NCBI GenBank assembly: GCA_900553655.1
Contig: USEQ01000111.1
Coordinates: forward strand, 1-5,141
DNA from: an uncultured Slackia sp.
GTDB taxonomy: Bacteria > Actinomycetota > Coriobacteriia > Coriobacteriales > Eggerthellaceae
Direction: 5' to 3'
DNA length: 5,141 nucleotides
Of the stretch, positions 1 to 5,141 are shown piece after piece (position 1 is the stretch's first letter; the number at the start of each line of letters is the position of its first letter). Position numbers and translations under genes: made by a program. The notes below the pieces were generated by a model that saw only the letters and a program-made list of their open reading frames with translations, was not told the DNA's origin and searched no databases.

Positions 1-1
1 T

Positions 2-943
2 ACTGAGGGAATCATCAACAAAGACAACATCGCTAAGATGAAAGACGGCGTGGTTCTGGTGAACACCGCCCGCGGCGGCATAATCGACGAAGCGGCCATG
101 GCCGACTTCATGGCCGCCGGCCGCGTGTTCGCCTGCGGCGTTGACATGCTCGAGGCCGAGCCCGCCCCCGAAACCCCCCTCGCCGAGTTCGATCGCGCCG
201 TTCTCACGCCGCATCTGGGCGCGAACACCGAAGAGGCGCAAGCGCGTGCCGGCGTGAATATCGCACGCTATGTCGCCAACGGTCTCGAAGGGCTGGTCGT
301 TCCCACGGTCATCAACATGGTTTCAAGCGACCTTGCCGACGCTGTGGCCAATTACATTCCCGCATGCCAGATGTGCGGCAGCGTGCTCGCGCAGCTTTCG
401 GGCGGCATTCCGAAGAACCTCTCCATCATGGCGGCAGGTCCTTGCGCAAACGACCTGCAGGTTCTTTCCGCGTCTGCTTTGGGTGGCGTGCTTTCGCGCC
501 AGGGCCAGGCCTCCGTTTCCTCCGAGAACGTGGACGCGTCCGCCCGTCGTCACGGCGTGAAGATGGATGTGTCCGTCTCGGCCGATTCGCGCGGGTACGA
601 CTCCATCGTATCCATGGAAGCCGACGGTCTTGAAATCTCCGCAACCGTCCCGGGCTCTCTGCATGAGACGCATATCGTCTCCATCCTGCGCTACCGTCTT
701 GACGTGGTGCCCGCCGATTACGCCCTTGTCTTCCTGTATCCTGACGAGCCCGGCCAGATCGGCCGTATCGGCACCATCCTCGGCGAGGAAGGCATCAACA
801 TCTCCACCATGGCGATCGGCAAGCGGACCGACTGCAAAGAGGTGCTCGTCTTCCTGAACGTGGAAAGCGAGGCTTCCAAGGATGTCGTCGATCGCGTTGC
901 CGCGGCAATCGACGCGAACAAGGCATGGAGCATCCGTCTGTAA
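2..943 (+). CDS. serA: D-3-phosphoglycerate dehydrogenase, 3' part (N-terminus outside window)
   Basis: This enzyme oxidises 3-phosphoglycerate to 3-phosphohydroxypyruvate with NAD+, the first committed step of serine synthesis in the cytoplasm. The frame is open to the left edge, and 313 residues remain before the TAA stop. Type I enzymes are about 525 residues, so roughly the first 210 are missing, including the NAD-binding glycine motif. The fragment starts with the end of the catalytic core. The NTARGG segment carries the catalytic Arg (fragment residue 24), the EAEP segment the catalytic Glu (53), and TPHLGA the catalytic His (71); the Arg-Glu spacing of 29 matches E. coli SerA. An intervening allosteric-substrate-binding type domain follows (about 105-235), then a C-terminal ACT domain (about 240-313) with DEPGQIGRIG and GINISTMAIGKR. 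That ACT motif is the usual serine-binding feedback site, so inhibition by serine is expected. The internal ATG at 38 lies mid-domain and is not the start. A terminator follows at 987-1017. Confidence 0.96.
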   Translation, partial: TEGIINKDNIAKMKDGVVLVNTARGGIIDEAAMADFMAAGRVFACGVDMLEAEPAPETPLAEFDRAVLTPHLGANTEEAQARAGVNIARYVANGLEGLVVPTVINMVSSDLADAVANYIPACQMCGSVLAQLSGGIPKNLSIMAAGPCANDLQVLSASALGGVLSRQGQASVSSENVDASARRHGVKMDVSVSADSRGYDSIVSMEADGLEISATVPGSLHETHIVSILRYRLDVVPADYALVFLYPDEPGQIGRIGTILGEEGINISTMAIGKRTDCKEVLVFLNVESEASKDVVDRVAAAIDANKAWSIRL

Positions 944-986
944 GACTCCGTGTCCGCGCGGAAAAGATAATCGTGACATTATGTAT

Positions 987-1017
987 ATGCCGTCGGTATT
1001 CTTCCGACGGCATTTTT
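987..1017 (+). terminator. Intrinsic terminator of serA
   Basis: A perfect 10-bp inverted repeat (ATGCCGTCGG at 987-996 and CCGACGGCAT at 1004-1013) encloses a 7-base loop and runs directly into a short T run (1013-1017, TTTTT followed by CC). It starts 43 bases after the serA stop. On the opposite strand the hairpin is not followed by a T run, so it should work only in the plus direction. It separates serA from the mre cluster. Confidence 0.9.
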
Positions 1018-1022
1018 CCGTG

Positions 1023-1031
1023 TGTTAGAAT
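1023..1031 (+). promoter_or_regulatory. Candidate extended -10 promoter for mreB cluster
   Basis: TGTTAGAAT fits the TGnTATAAT extended -10 pattern with one mismatch in the hexamer (TAGAAT). A weak -35 candidate, TTCCGA at 1002-1007, has an 18-base spacer but matches TTGACA poorly and lies within the terminator hairpin. An extended -10 can work without a good -35. Transcription would start near 1038, giving a leader of about 70 bases before mreB. This is inferred from pattern only. Confidence 0.4.
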
Positions 1032-1106
1032 GTCCGTCTGTACGTAAAGCATACGAATGTGTACACGTGAGAAATAGAGAAAACGAAACGGAAAAGGACA
1101 CTCTCT

Positions 1107-2174
1107 ATGTCGTTCATGGATTTCATCAGCAACCTGTTCGGGGGTTTCGGGGGCGCCTCTTCGTGCGACCTCGCTATTGACCTTGGCACCGCAAATACGC
1201 TTGTTGCCGTAACGGGGCAGGGTGTTGTGCTGAACGAGCCGAGCGTCGTGGCGATCGAGCGCAGTACGCATCGCGTTCTGGCCGTCGGTCATGAAGCCAA
1301 ACAGATGATCAACCATACTCCCGATGCATTTTCTGCAGAGCATCCCTTGCGCGACGGCGTCGTCGCCGACTACGACGTGACCGAGGCCATGCTTTCCGCC
1401 TTCATCAATAAAGCGATAGAGCGCCGTTACCCGTGGCAGCCCAAGCCGCGCATCGTCATCTGCATTCCTTGCGGCGCCACTTCCGTCGAGAAGCGCGCTG
1501 TTTTCGAAGCGGCGATTCAGTCTGGCGCACGCCAGGCCTACCTTATCGAGGAGCCCATGGCCGCCGCTATGGGTGCGGACCTTCCCGTCACCGAGCCTAC
1601 CGGCTCTATGGTCGTAGACATCGGCGGCGGAACCACCGAGGTCGCGGTCATCTCCCTCGGAGGCATCGTGACCAGCTCTTCGCTGCGCATCGCGGGCAAC
1701 AAGATGGACGAGGCGATCGCTATGCATCTGCGCGACCTGCTCGGCATTAAGGTGGGCGAGCGCACGGCGGAAATCATCAAGATCAAAATCGGCTCCATTC
1801 TGCCGTTCGAAGACGGCCGCGAGAAGGATATGATCATTTCCGGCCAGGACGTCATCACCGAGCAGCCTCGCGAGGTTACCATCCAGTCTGAAGACGTGCG
1901 CGCCGCGCTTCAGCCTCCCATCGAGGAAATGGTCGTTCACATCAAAGAGACCTTCAAAAAGACCAACCCCGACCTCGCCAGCGACATCATCTCCAACGGC
2001 ATTCTGCTTACGGGCGGCGGCGGCCTGCTTTCCGGTCTCGACCGCTTCCTCACGCAACGCCTCGAGATTCCGGTCTGGACGAGCGAGACAGCCCTTACCA
2101 ATGTTGCCATGGGTTGCCTGAAAGTGCTCGAGACGCCCTCTGCCCTCAAGCAGACGCTTATGCGCTCTAAGTAA
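1107..2174 (+). CDS. mreB: Rod-shape-determining actin homologue MreB
   Basis: MreB is a bacterial actin that forms ATP-dependent filaments under the inner membrane and directs side-wall peptidoglycan synthesis with MreC, MreD, RodA and PBP2. The 355-residue product is of normal family length or slightly longer. The actin-fold ATP motifs are in order: phosphate-1 loop DLGTANT (25-31), EEPMAAAMG (148-156) with the conserved Glu pair, phosphate-2 loop DIGGGTTE (171-178), GERTAEIIKIKIGS (218-231) and the adenosine motif LLTGGGGLLSG (300-310). The start at 1107 has AAAAGGA eight bases upstream; the ATG at residue 4 is less well placed. Residues 1-19 precede the actin fold and look like an amphipathic membrane-binding segment (F3, M4, F6, I7, L10, F11) followed by a Gly-rich linker. 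Unlike the E. coli MreB N-terminus it has no Lys or Arg. It is the first gene of the cluster, and a hairpin follows its stop. Confidence 0.97.
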   Translation: MSFMDFISNLFGGFGGASSCDLAIDLGTANTLVAVTGQGVVLNEPSVVAIERSTHRVLAVGHEAKQMINHTPDAFSAEHPLRDGVVADYDVTEAMLSAFINKAIERRYPWQPKPRIVICIPCGATSVEKRAVFEAAIQSGARQAYLIEEPMAAAMGADLPVTEPTGSMVVDIGGGTTEVAVISLGGIVTSSSLRIAGNKMDEAIAMHLRDLLGIKVGERTAEIIKIKIGSILPFEDGREKDMIISGQDVITEQPREVTIQSEDVRAALQPPIEEMVVHIKETFKKTNPDLASDIISNGILLTGGGGLLSGLDRFLTQRLEIPVWTSETALTNVAMGCLKVLETPSALKQTLMRSK

Positions 2175-2198
2175 AAGGCGACGTTTACAAAGCACTTC

Positions 2199-2220
2199 GC
2201 GCCGGACGTTTGTCCGGCGC
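2199..2220 (+). promoter_or_regulatory. mreB-mreC intercistronic hairpin (possible attenuator)
   Basis: A perfect 9-bp GC-rich inverted repeat (GCGCCGGAC at 2199-2207, GTCCGGCGC at 2212-2220) with a GTTT loop lies 25 bases after the mreB stop. It is followed by TCTAGTTTCAGG, which has only scattered Ts, so it is a poor intrinsic terminator. It could be a partial terminator, or an RNA stability or processing element that raises mreB relative to mreC. The hairpin itself is certain in the sequence; its function is inferred. Confidence 0.6.
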
Positions 2221-2246
2221 TCTAGTTTCAGGAGGATTTTCTTCAT

Positions 2247-3182
2247 ATGTCCTACAAGCAGCCTTCGTATAAAAAGAAAAGCTTCGCTCCTTCGGGCGCG
2301 GTGCTTTTGGCCGTGGTTTTGGTCGTGTCGGTCGTGTCCGCCTCGTTGTATGGCAGGGAAGACCAGTCGGGGCCTTTGCATAACGTGCAAAGCGTTGCAG
2401 GTATGCTGGCAAGCCCCGTCCAATTTCTCGGCGTGGGCGTCGCGTTCGCAGAAGAGGCTGCGGGCGATGCCATCCAAAACGCGACGACGGACAATGCCAC
2501 CTATACCGCGCTTCAGGAGGAAAACGCCCAGCTTAAAGCTCAGCTTGTGCAGGCCGAGGAGTATCGCCTGGAGGCTCAGCGTCTCCAGGGCCTGCTCGAC
2601 CTGTCTGACCAATACGGCATCGAGGGCGTCACCGGTCGCGTGATCGGACGCAATCCCGACTCGTGGGACCGCGTGGTGACGATCGATGTGGGTTCGAACG
2701 AAGGGGTCGAGCTCGGGTTTCCCGTCATGGGTTCGAGCGGTCTGCTCGGCCAGGTCATAGAGGTGAGCCCGCTGACGTGCAAGGTTCGCCTCATAGACGA
2801 CCCCCAAAGCGGCGTGGCGGTGTATATCCAGGGCAACCGCGCCGAAGGCGTGGTGAAAGGCTCGGTCGACGGCCTGCTGTATTTGGAATACGTTGACTCC
2901 TCCGTCGAGGTGAACGTGGGCGATGTGCTCGTTACCTCGGGTATCGGGGGGAGCTATCTTCGCGGCATGCAGCTCGGCACGGTTTCGGCCGTCCGCAGCT
3001 CGGCCGGAACCTCCGACCGCACCATCATCGTTGCCCCGCTTGCCGCAGCCGATCCCCTCGAGGAAGTGACGGTGGTTACTTCGGTGGGCACCCCCCTGGA
3101 CGAATCTTCCGACTCCGACGCATCTTCGACCGGTGATGGCGCGCAAGACGGCGCATCGTCTGACGAGGCCGACGGTGAATAG
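2247..3182 (+). CDS. mreC: Rod-shape-determining protein MreC
   Basis: MreC is the bitopic periplasmic/extracellular scaffold of the elongasome and activates PBP2. The 311-residue protein has a short basic cytoplasmic N-terminus (K4, K9, K10, K11), one membrane helix (about 17-34), a heptad-rich coiled coil (about 86-118) used for dimerisation, and a beta-barrel domain (about 125-280). Family signatures in the beta domain include NEGVELGFPVMGSSGLLGQV (151-170), RLIDDPQSGVAV (181-192) and GDVLVTSGIGG (225-235). Residues 284-311 form a Ser/Asp/Ala/Gly low-complexity acidic tail beyond the usual fold. The start is supported by a strong Shine-Dalgarno sequence, AGGAGGA at 2230-2236, 10 bases upstream. 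The stop TAG at 3180 is one base before the likely mreD ATG, which suggests translational coupling. Length is within the family range. Confidence 0.95.
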   Translation: MSYKQPSYKKKSFAPSGAVLLAVVLVVSVVSASLYGREDQSGPLHNVQSVAGMLASPVQFLGVGVAFAEEAAGDAIQNATTDNATYTALQEENAQLKAQLVQAEEYRLEAQRLQGLLDLSDQYGIEGVTGRVIGRNPDSWDRVVTIDVGSNEGVELGFPVMGSSGLLGQVIEVSPLTCKVRLIDDPQSGVAVYIQGNRAEGVVKGSVDGLLYLEYVDSSVEVNVGDVLVTSGIGGSYLRGMQLGTVSAVRSSAGTSDRTIIVAPLAAADPLEEVTVVTSVGTPLDESSDSDASSTGDGAQDGASSDEADGE

Positions 3183-3183
3183 C

Positions 3184-3708
3184 ATGCGCGACTCGGTGTT
3201 TCTCGCCCTGGGAGCCTGCATTGCTCTTGCCATCCAAATCATCTTCGCTCCTGCCGTCTCCATTCTGGGCTCCATGCCCAATTTCCTCGTGGTCTTCGTG
3301 GGGGTTGCTTCCATGTTTCGCCCCAGCGACGCCTCCGTCGTCACGGCGTTCTTTCTCGGCATGGCGTTCGACCTGGTAGCAAGCGGAACGCCCGGCGTCA
3401 TGTCGTGCCTTTTGACGGTTGCGGCGTTCGTCTCGGCCCGTGCGTCGGTGATTCTTGGTAACGACACGCTTTCGGTCTCGCTCCTTATCAGCATGGCGGC
3501 GTCTCTTTTCGTGGAGGTGTGCTACGCCCTGTTCTACGTCGCAACGACCGATGTGACGATGTTCGACGCGATTTTGCTGAGAGGCCTTCCGTGCGCGCTG
3601 TACGATTGCGCGGTGTGCCTCATCGTGATGCCGCTGCTTTCGGCGGCGTTCGCTCGCCAGGCGCCCCGCCGCTCGGCTCCTGAATCTTCCACGATTCGTC
3701 TGCGTTAG
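3184..3708 (+). CDS. mreD: Rod-shape-determining membrane protein MreD
   Basis: MreD is a small polytopic membrane protein of the elongasome that acts with MreC and PBP2; its molecular role is less clear than that of its partners. From this start it has 174 residues and is almost all hydrophobic, with about five or six membrane segments (roughly 4-22, 32-45, 52-66, 72-92, 97-120, 134-157) and a basic C-terminal tail ending IRLR. The segment FFLGMAFDLVASGTPG (56-71) matches the MreD pattern of Gly, Phe and Asp followed by a short loop and Gly. Identity rests on this, on size and on position between mreC and mrdA. The ATG at 3184 is preceded by GGTGA (3174-3178), which can pair with the 16S rRNA tail. 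A GTG at 3175, with GAGG at 3165-3168 six bases upstream, is a real alternative; GTG 3133 and ATG 3136 lack a ribosome site and overlap mreC by about 50 bases. Confidence 0.88.
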   Translation: MRDSVFLALGACIALAIQIIFAPAVSILGSMPNFLVVFVGVASMFRPSDASVVTAFFLGMAFDLVASGTPGVMSCLLTVAAFVSARASVILGNDTLSVSLLISMAASLFVEVCYALFYVATTDVTMFDAILLRGLPCALYDCAVCLIVMPLLSAAFARQAPRRSAPESSTIRLR

Positions 3709-3712
3709 GAGG
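3706..3712 (+). promoter_or_regulatory. mrdA Shine-Dalgarno sequence containing the mreD stop
   Basis: TAGGAGG is a near-perfect ribosome binding site, seven bases before the ATG at 3720. Its first three bases are the mreD stop codon, so ribosomes ending mreD stop on the mrdA initiation site. This supports coupled translation and fixes the mrdA start at 3720 rather than at the in-frame ATG at 3882. Confidence 0.85.
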
Positions 3713-3719
3713 CAAAGAC

Positions 3720-5141
3720 ATGACAACCGCAATCATCACCGCAATCGTCATCGTCGTCATTGCCGGCGTGGCGTTGTTCATCTTTTTCCGATCCCGGTCC
3801 GTCAAGCCCAACGCCTCCGTCTCTAAATCGGTGTCGTCCATCGGGTCGGGCACGCCGTTTCAGACGCGCAAAGGCGATTCCATGGCGGCTTCTGCCGGGG
3901 CGCACCAGAGCTCGAACAGCTCGCTGCTCGACCGTCTTCGTCCGCGCTACACCGCTATTTTCGTGCTGATGGCGGGCATCTTCGGCAGCCTCACGGCCAA
4001 GCTGTGGAGCATGCAGGTGCTCTCCTCGGAGGAGTATCGCGCGAAATCGGACGAGAACCAGCTCACCACGGTGAAGACCTCCGCCCCGCGAGGCCGCATC
4101 TTCGACACCGAGGGCATCGTGATCGTAGACAACGAGATCACGCCCACCATTCTCGCCAATCCCGAGGTTGCCGAGGACCGCAGTGTGCTCATGCGCCTTT
4201 CGGCGCTTACCGGCCTTCCGTACGCCGTGGTACGCCAGCGCATTCTGGATTCGACCGGCGGCGCTCAGGCTCAGCGCGAGGTCTCTTCCAGCCCGCGCCC
4301 TCGCGACGTGGCGTTCATCTCGGAGCACAGGGACGCGTTTCCGGGCGTTGTGGTTGAGCAGCGTGCACACAGGGTGTATCCCTACAAGGGGCTGGCGTGC
4401 CAAGTCGTCGGCTACACCGGCACGGTGACCGATTCTCAGCTTGCAGACAAGCCCGAGAACCTCGATTATCAAAGCGGCGACGAAGTGGGCCAGTCCGGCA
4501 TCGAGCTCTCCTATGACGGCTACCTGTTCGGTACGCACGGCGAACGCGTCGTGGTCAACGACGTCGACGGCACGGTCCACGAGGTTCGCAGCGAGACGCC
4601 CCCCACGCAGGGAAACGACCTCTACCTCACCATTTCAGCGAAGGTCCAGAAGATCGCCGAAGAAGAGCTCGAGGCCCTTATCGCGCCCAAGGGCGTCATC
4701 GGCGGCGGCACGGGCACGTCGGGCGCGGTTGTTGCCATGGAGGTCGACACGGGAGACGTCATCTGCATGGCGAGCTTTCCTCCATTCGATCCGACGAACT
4801 TCGTCGGCGGCGTGACCCAGGACGACTGGAATCGCTACAACGACCAGGATTCTTCCGGAGCGCCGCTGCTTAATCGCTGCATCGCGGGCCAGTATCCCGC
4901 CGCATCTACATTCAAGGCATTCACGGGCATGGCCGGCCTGCATTACGGCTTCGCCGATTCGACGCGTACCTGGGATTGCACAGGCACGTGGACCGGCTTC
5001 GGCGAAAGCTATCCGCAGAAATGCTGGGAGACTTCGGGCCACGGTCCTATATCCTTCCGTCAGGCGGTCGTGGTTTCGTGCGACACCGTCTTCTACGAGA
5101 TAGCGAAGGATTTCTACGATAAAAGCGCCACGCTCGGCATG
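3720..5141 (+). CDS. mrdA: Penicillin-binding protein 2 (elongasome transpeptidase), 5' part
   Basis: This is the class B transpeptidase that cross-links peptidoglycan during side-wall elongation, normally paired with RodA and activated by MreC. The frame runs off the right edge after 474 residues; full-length family members are about 600-700, so the KTG motif lies outside the window. Visible in order: a hydrophobic segment (3-23), a hydrophilic linker (24-76), a second membrane helix (about 77-100), the pedestal domain with APRGRIFD (122-129), VVGYTG (229-234) and GQSGIELSYD (257-266), then the transpeptidase domain. There, the SxxK nucleophile is S396-T-F-K399 in YPAASTFK, and the second motif is S453-C-D455, the SxD form common in PBP2. 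C420, C435, H441 and C454 may bind zinc. PBP2 normally has a single membrane anchor, so the extra N-terminal helix is odd. PBP3/FtsI is less likely given the gene order and the SCD motif. Confidence 0.93.
   Translation, partial: MTTAIITAIVIVVIAGVALFIFFRSRSVKPNASVSKSVSSIGSGTPFQTRKGDSMAASAGAHQSSNSSLLDRLRPRYTAIFVLMAGIFGSLTAKLWSMQVLSSEEYRAKSDENQLTTVKTSAPRGRIFDTEGIVIVDNEITPTILANPEVAEDRSVLMRLSALTGLPYAVVRQRILDSTGGAQAQREVSSSPRPRDVAFISEHRDAFPGVVVEQRAHRVYPYKGLACQVVGYTGTVTDSQLADKPENLDYQSGDEVGQSGIELSYDGYLFGTHGERVVVNDVDGTVHEVRSETPPTQGNDLYLTISAKVQKIAEEELEALIAPKGVIGGGTGTSGAVVAMEVDTGDVICMASFPPFDPTNFVGGVTQDDWNRYNDQDSSGAPLLNRCIAGQYPAASTFKAFTGMAGLHYGFADSTRTWDCTGTWTGFGESYPQKCWETSGHGPISFRQAVVVSCDTVFYEIAKDFYDKSATLGM

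Larger units (their letters stand above)
944..1106 (+). other. serA-mreB intergenic region
   Basis: These 163 bases hold no convincing gene. The region is visibly more AT-rich than the flanking coding DNA. It contains the serA terminator (987-1017), a candidate extended -10 element (1023-1031), two small overlapping palindromes (GTGTACAC at 1059-1066 and CACGTG at 1064-1069) and the mreB ribosome binding site (AAAAGGA at 1092-1098). Confidence 0.8.

Noticed and set aside
323..979. Antisense frame of 218 codons opposite serA
   Set aside because: It lies opposite a well-recognised gene, would read through the serA end, and its translation has no recognisable motif.
2199..2230. mreB-mreC hairpin as a full intrinsic terminator
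   Set aside because: The stem is strong, but the following bases TCTAGTTTC do not form a continuous T run, and mreC-mreD-mrdA show no convincing promoter of their own in the gap. A complete stop is unlikely, so only attenuation or a stability role is proposed.
3133..3183. Long form of MreD starting at GTG 3133 or ATG 3136
   Set aside because: There is no ribosome binding site upstream, it overlaps mreC by about 50 bases, and the added residues are a hydrophilic, non-family-like leader. Starts at 3184 or 3175 are better supported.
795..3494. Stop-free antisense frame of 899 codons across serA, mreB, mreC and mreD
   Set aside because: It is in codon register with mreB and mreC, so it stays open only because those genes avoid TTA, CTA and TCA codons, as expected in GC-rich DNA. 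Its translation is Arg/His-rich with no recognisable domain, while the plus-strand genes are clear.
3705..4580. Stop-free antisense frame of 291 codons opposite mrdA
   Set aside because: It has the same cause: it shares codon register with mrdA and ends where an in-frame TCA codon first appears. It shows no family features.
1..5141. Search for a novel accessory system, mobile element, CRISPR array or RNA gene
   Set aside because: All long plus-strand coding capacity is accounted for by core metabolism and cell-shape genes. I see no direct repeats, terminal inverted repeats, tRNA-like sequence or composition break.

Overview
The window is a stretch of ordinary chromosomal core genes on the plus strand. 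It holds the 3' part of a serine-biosynthesis gene (serA), then a rod-shape (elongasome) cluster mreB-mreC-mreD-mrdA, with the last gene cut by the right edge. By eye the DNA is GC-rich (roughly 60%), with strong G/C preference at third codon positions and almost no TTA, CTA or TCA codons. A type I phosphoglycerate dehydrogenase with a C-terminal ACT domain, followed by a compact mreBCD-mrdA cluster in GC-rich DNA, would fit a rod-shaped actinobacterium of the Coriobacteriia (Eggerthella/Slackia-like). A GC-rich Firmicute cannot be excluded. This taxonomic guess comes from overall impression, not from a search.

Layout: 2-943 is serA without its N-terminal half. 944-1106 is an intergenic region with a strong intrinsic terminator (987-1017) and a candidate extended -10 promoter immediately after it. 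1107-2174 is mreB. 2175-2246 is a short gap with a perfect 9-bp hairpin that lacks a proper U tract, followed by a strong Shine-Dalgarno sequence for mreC (2247-3182). mreD (3184-3708, with possible earlier starts) follows 1 bp after the mreC stop. mrdA (3720 to beyond 5141) follows 11 bp after the mreD stop, and that stop codon is part of the mrdA Shine-Dalgarno sequence.

The four shape genes work together. MreB filaments on the inner membrane face organise MreC, MreD and the transpeptidase PBP2 (MrdA), which cross-links new peptidoglycan along the side wall. The usual SEDS partner RodA is not in the window and may lie downstream. The serA terminator makes the shape cluster an independent transcription unit, and the mreB-mreC hairpin may lower expression of the downstream genes relative to mreB.

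I see no mobile element, CRISPR array, RNA gene or novel defence-type system. The points most worth a second look are within PBP2: an apparent extra N-terminal membrane helix with a ~50-residue linker, and a Cys/Cys/His/Cys set whose spacing matches the zinc site described for Acinetobacter PBP2. The mreB-mreC hairpin is also worth checking.
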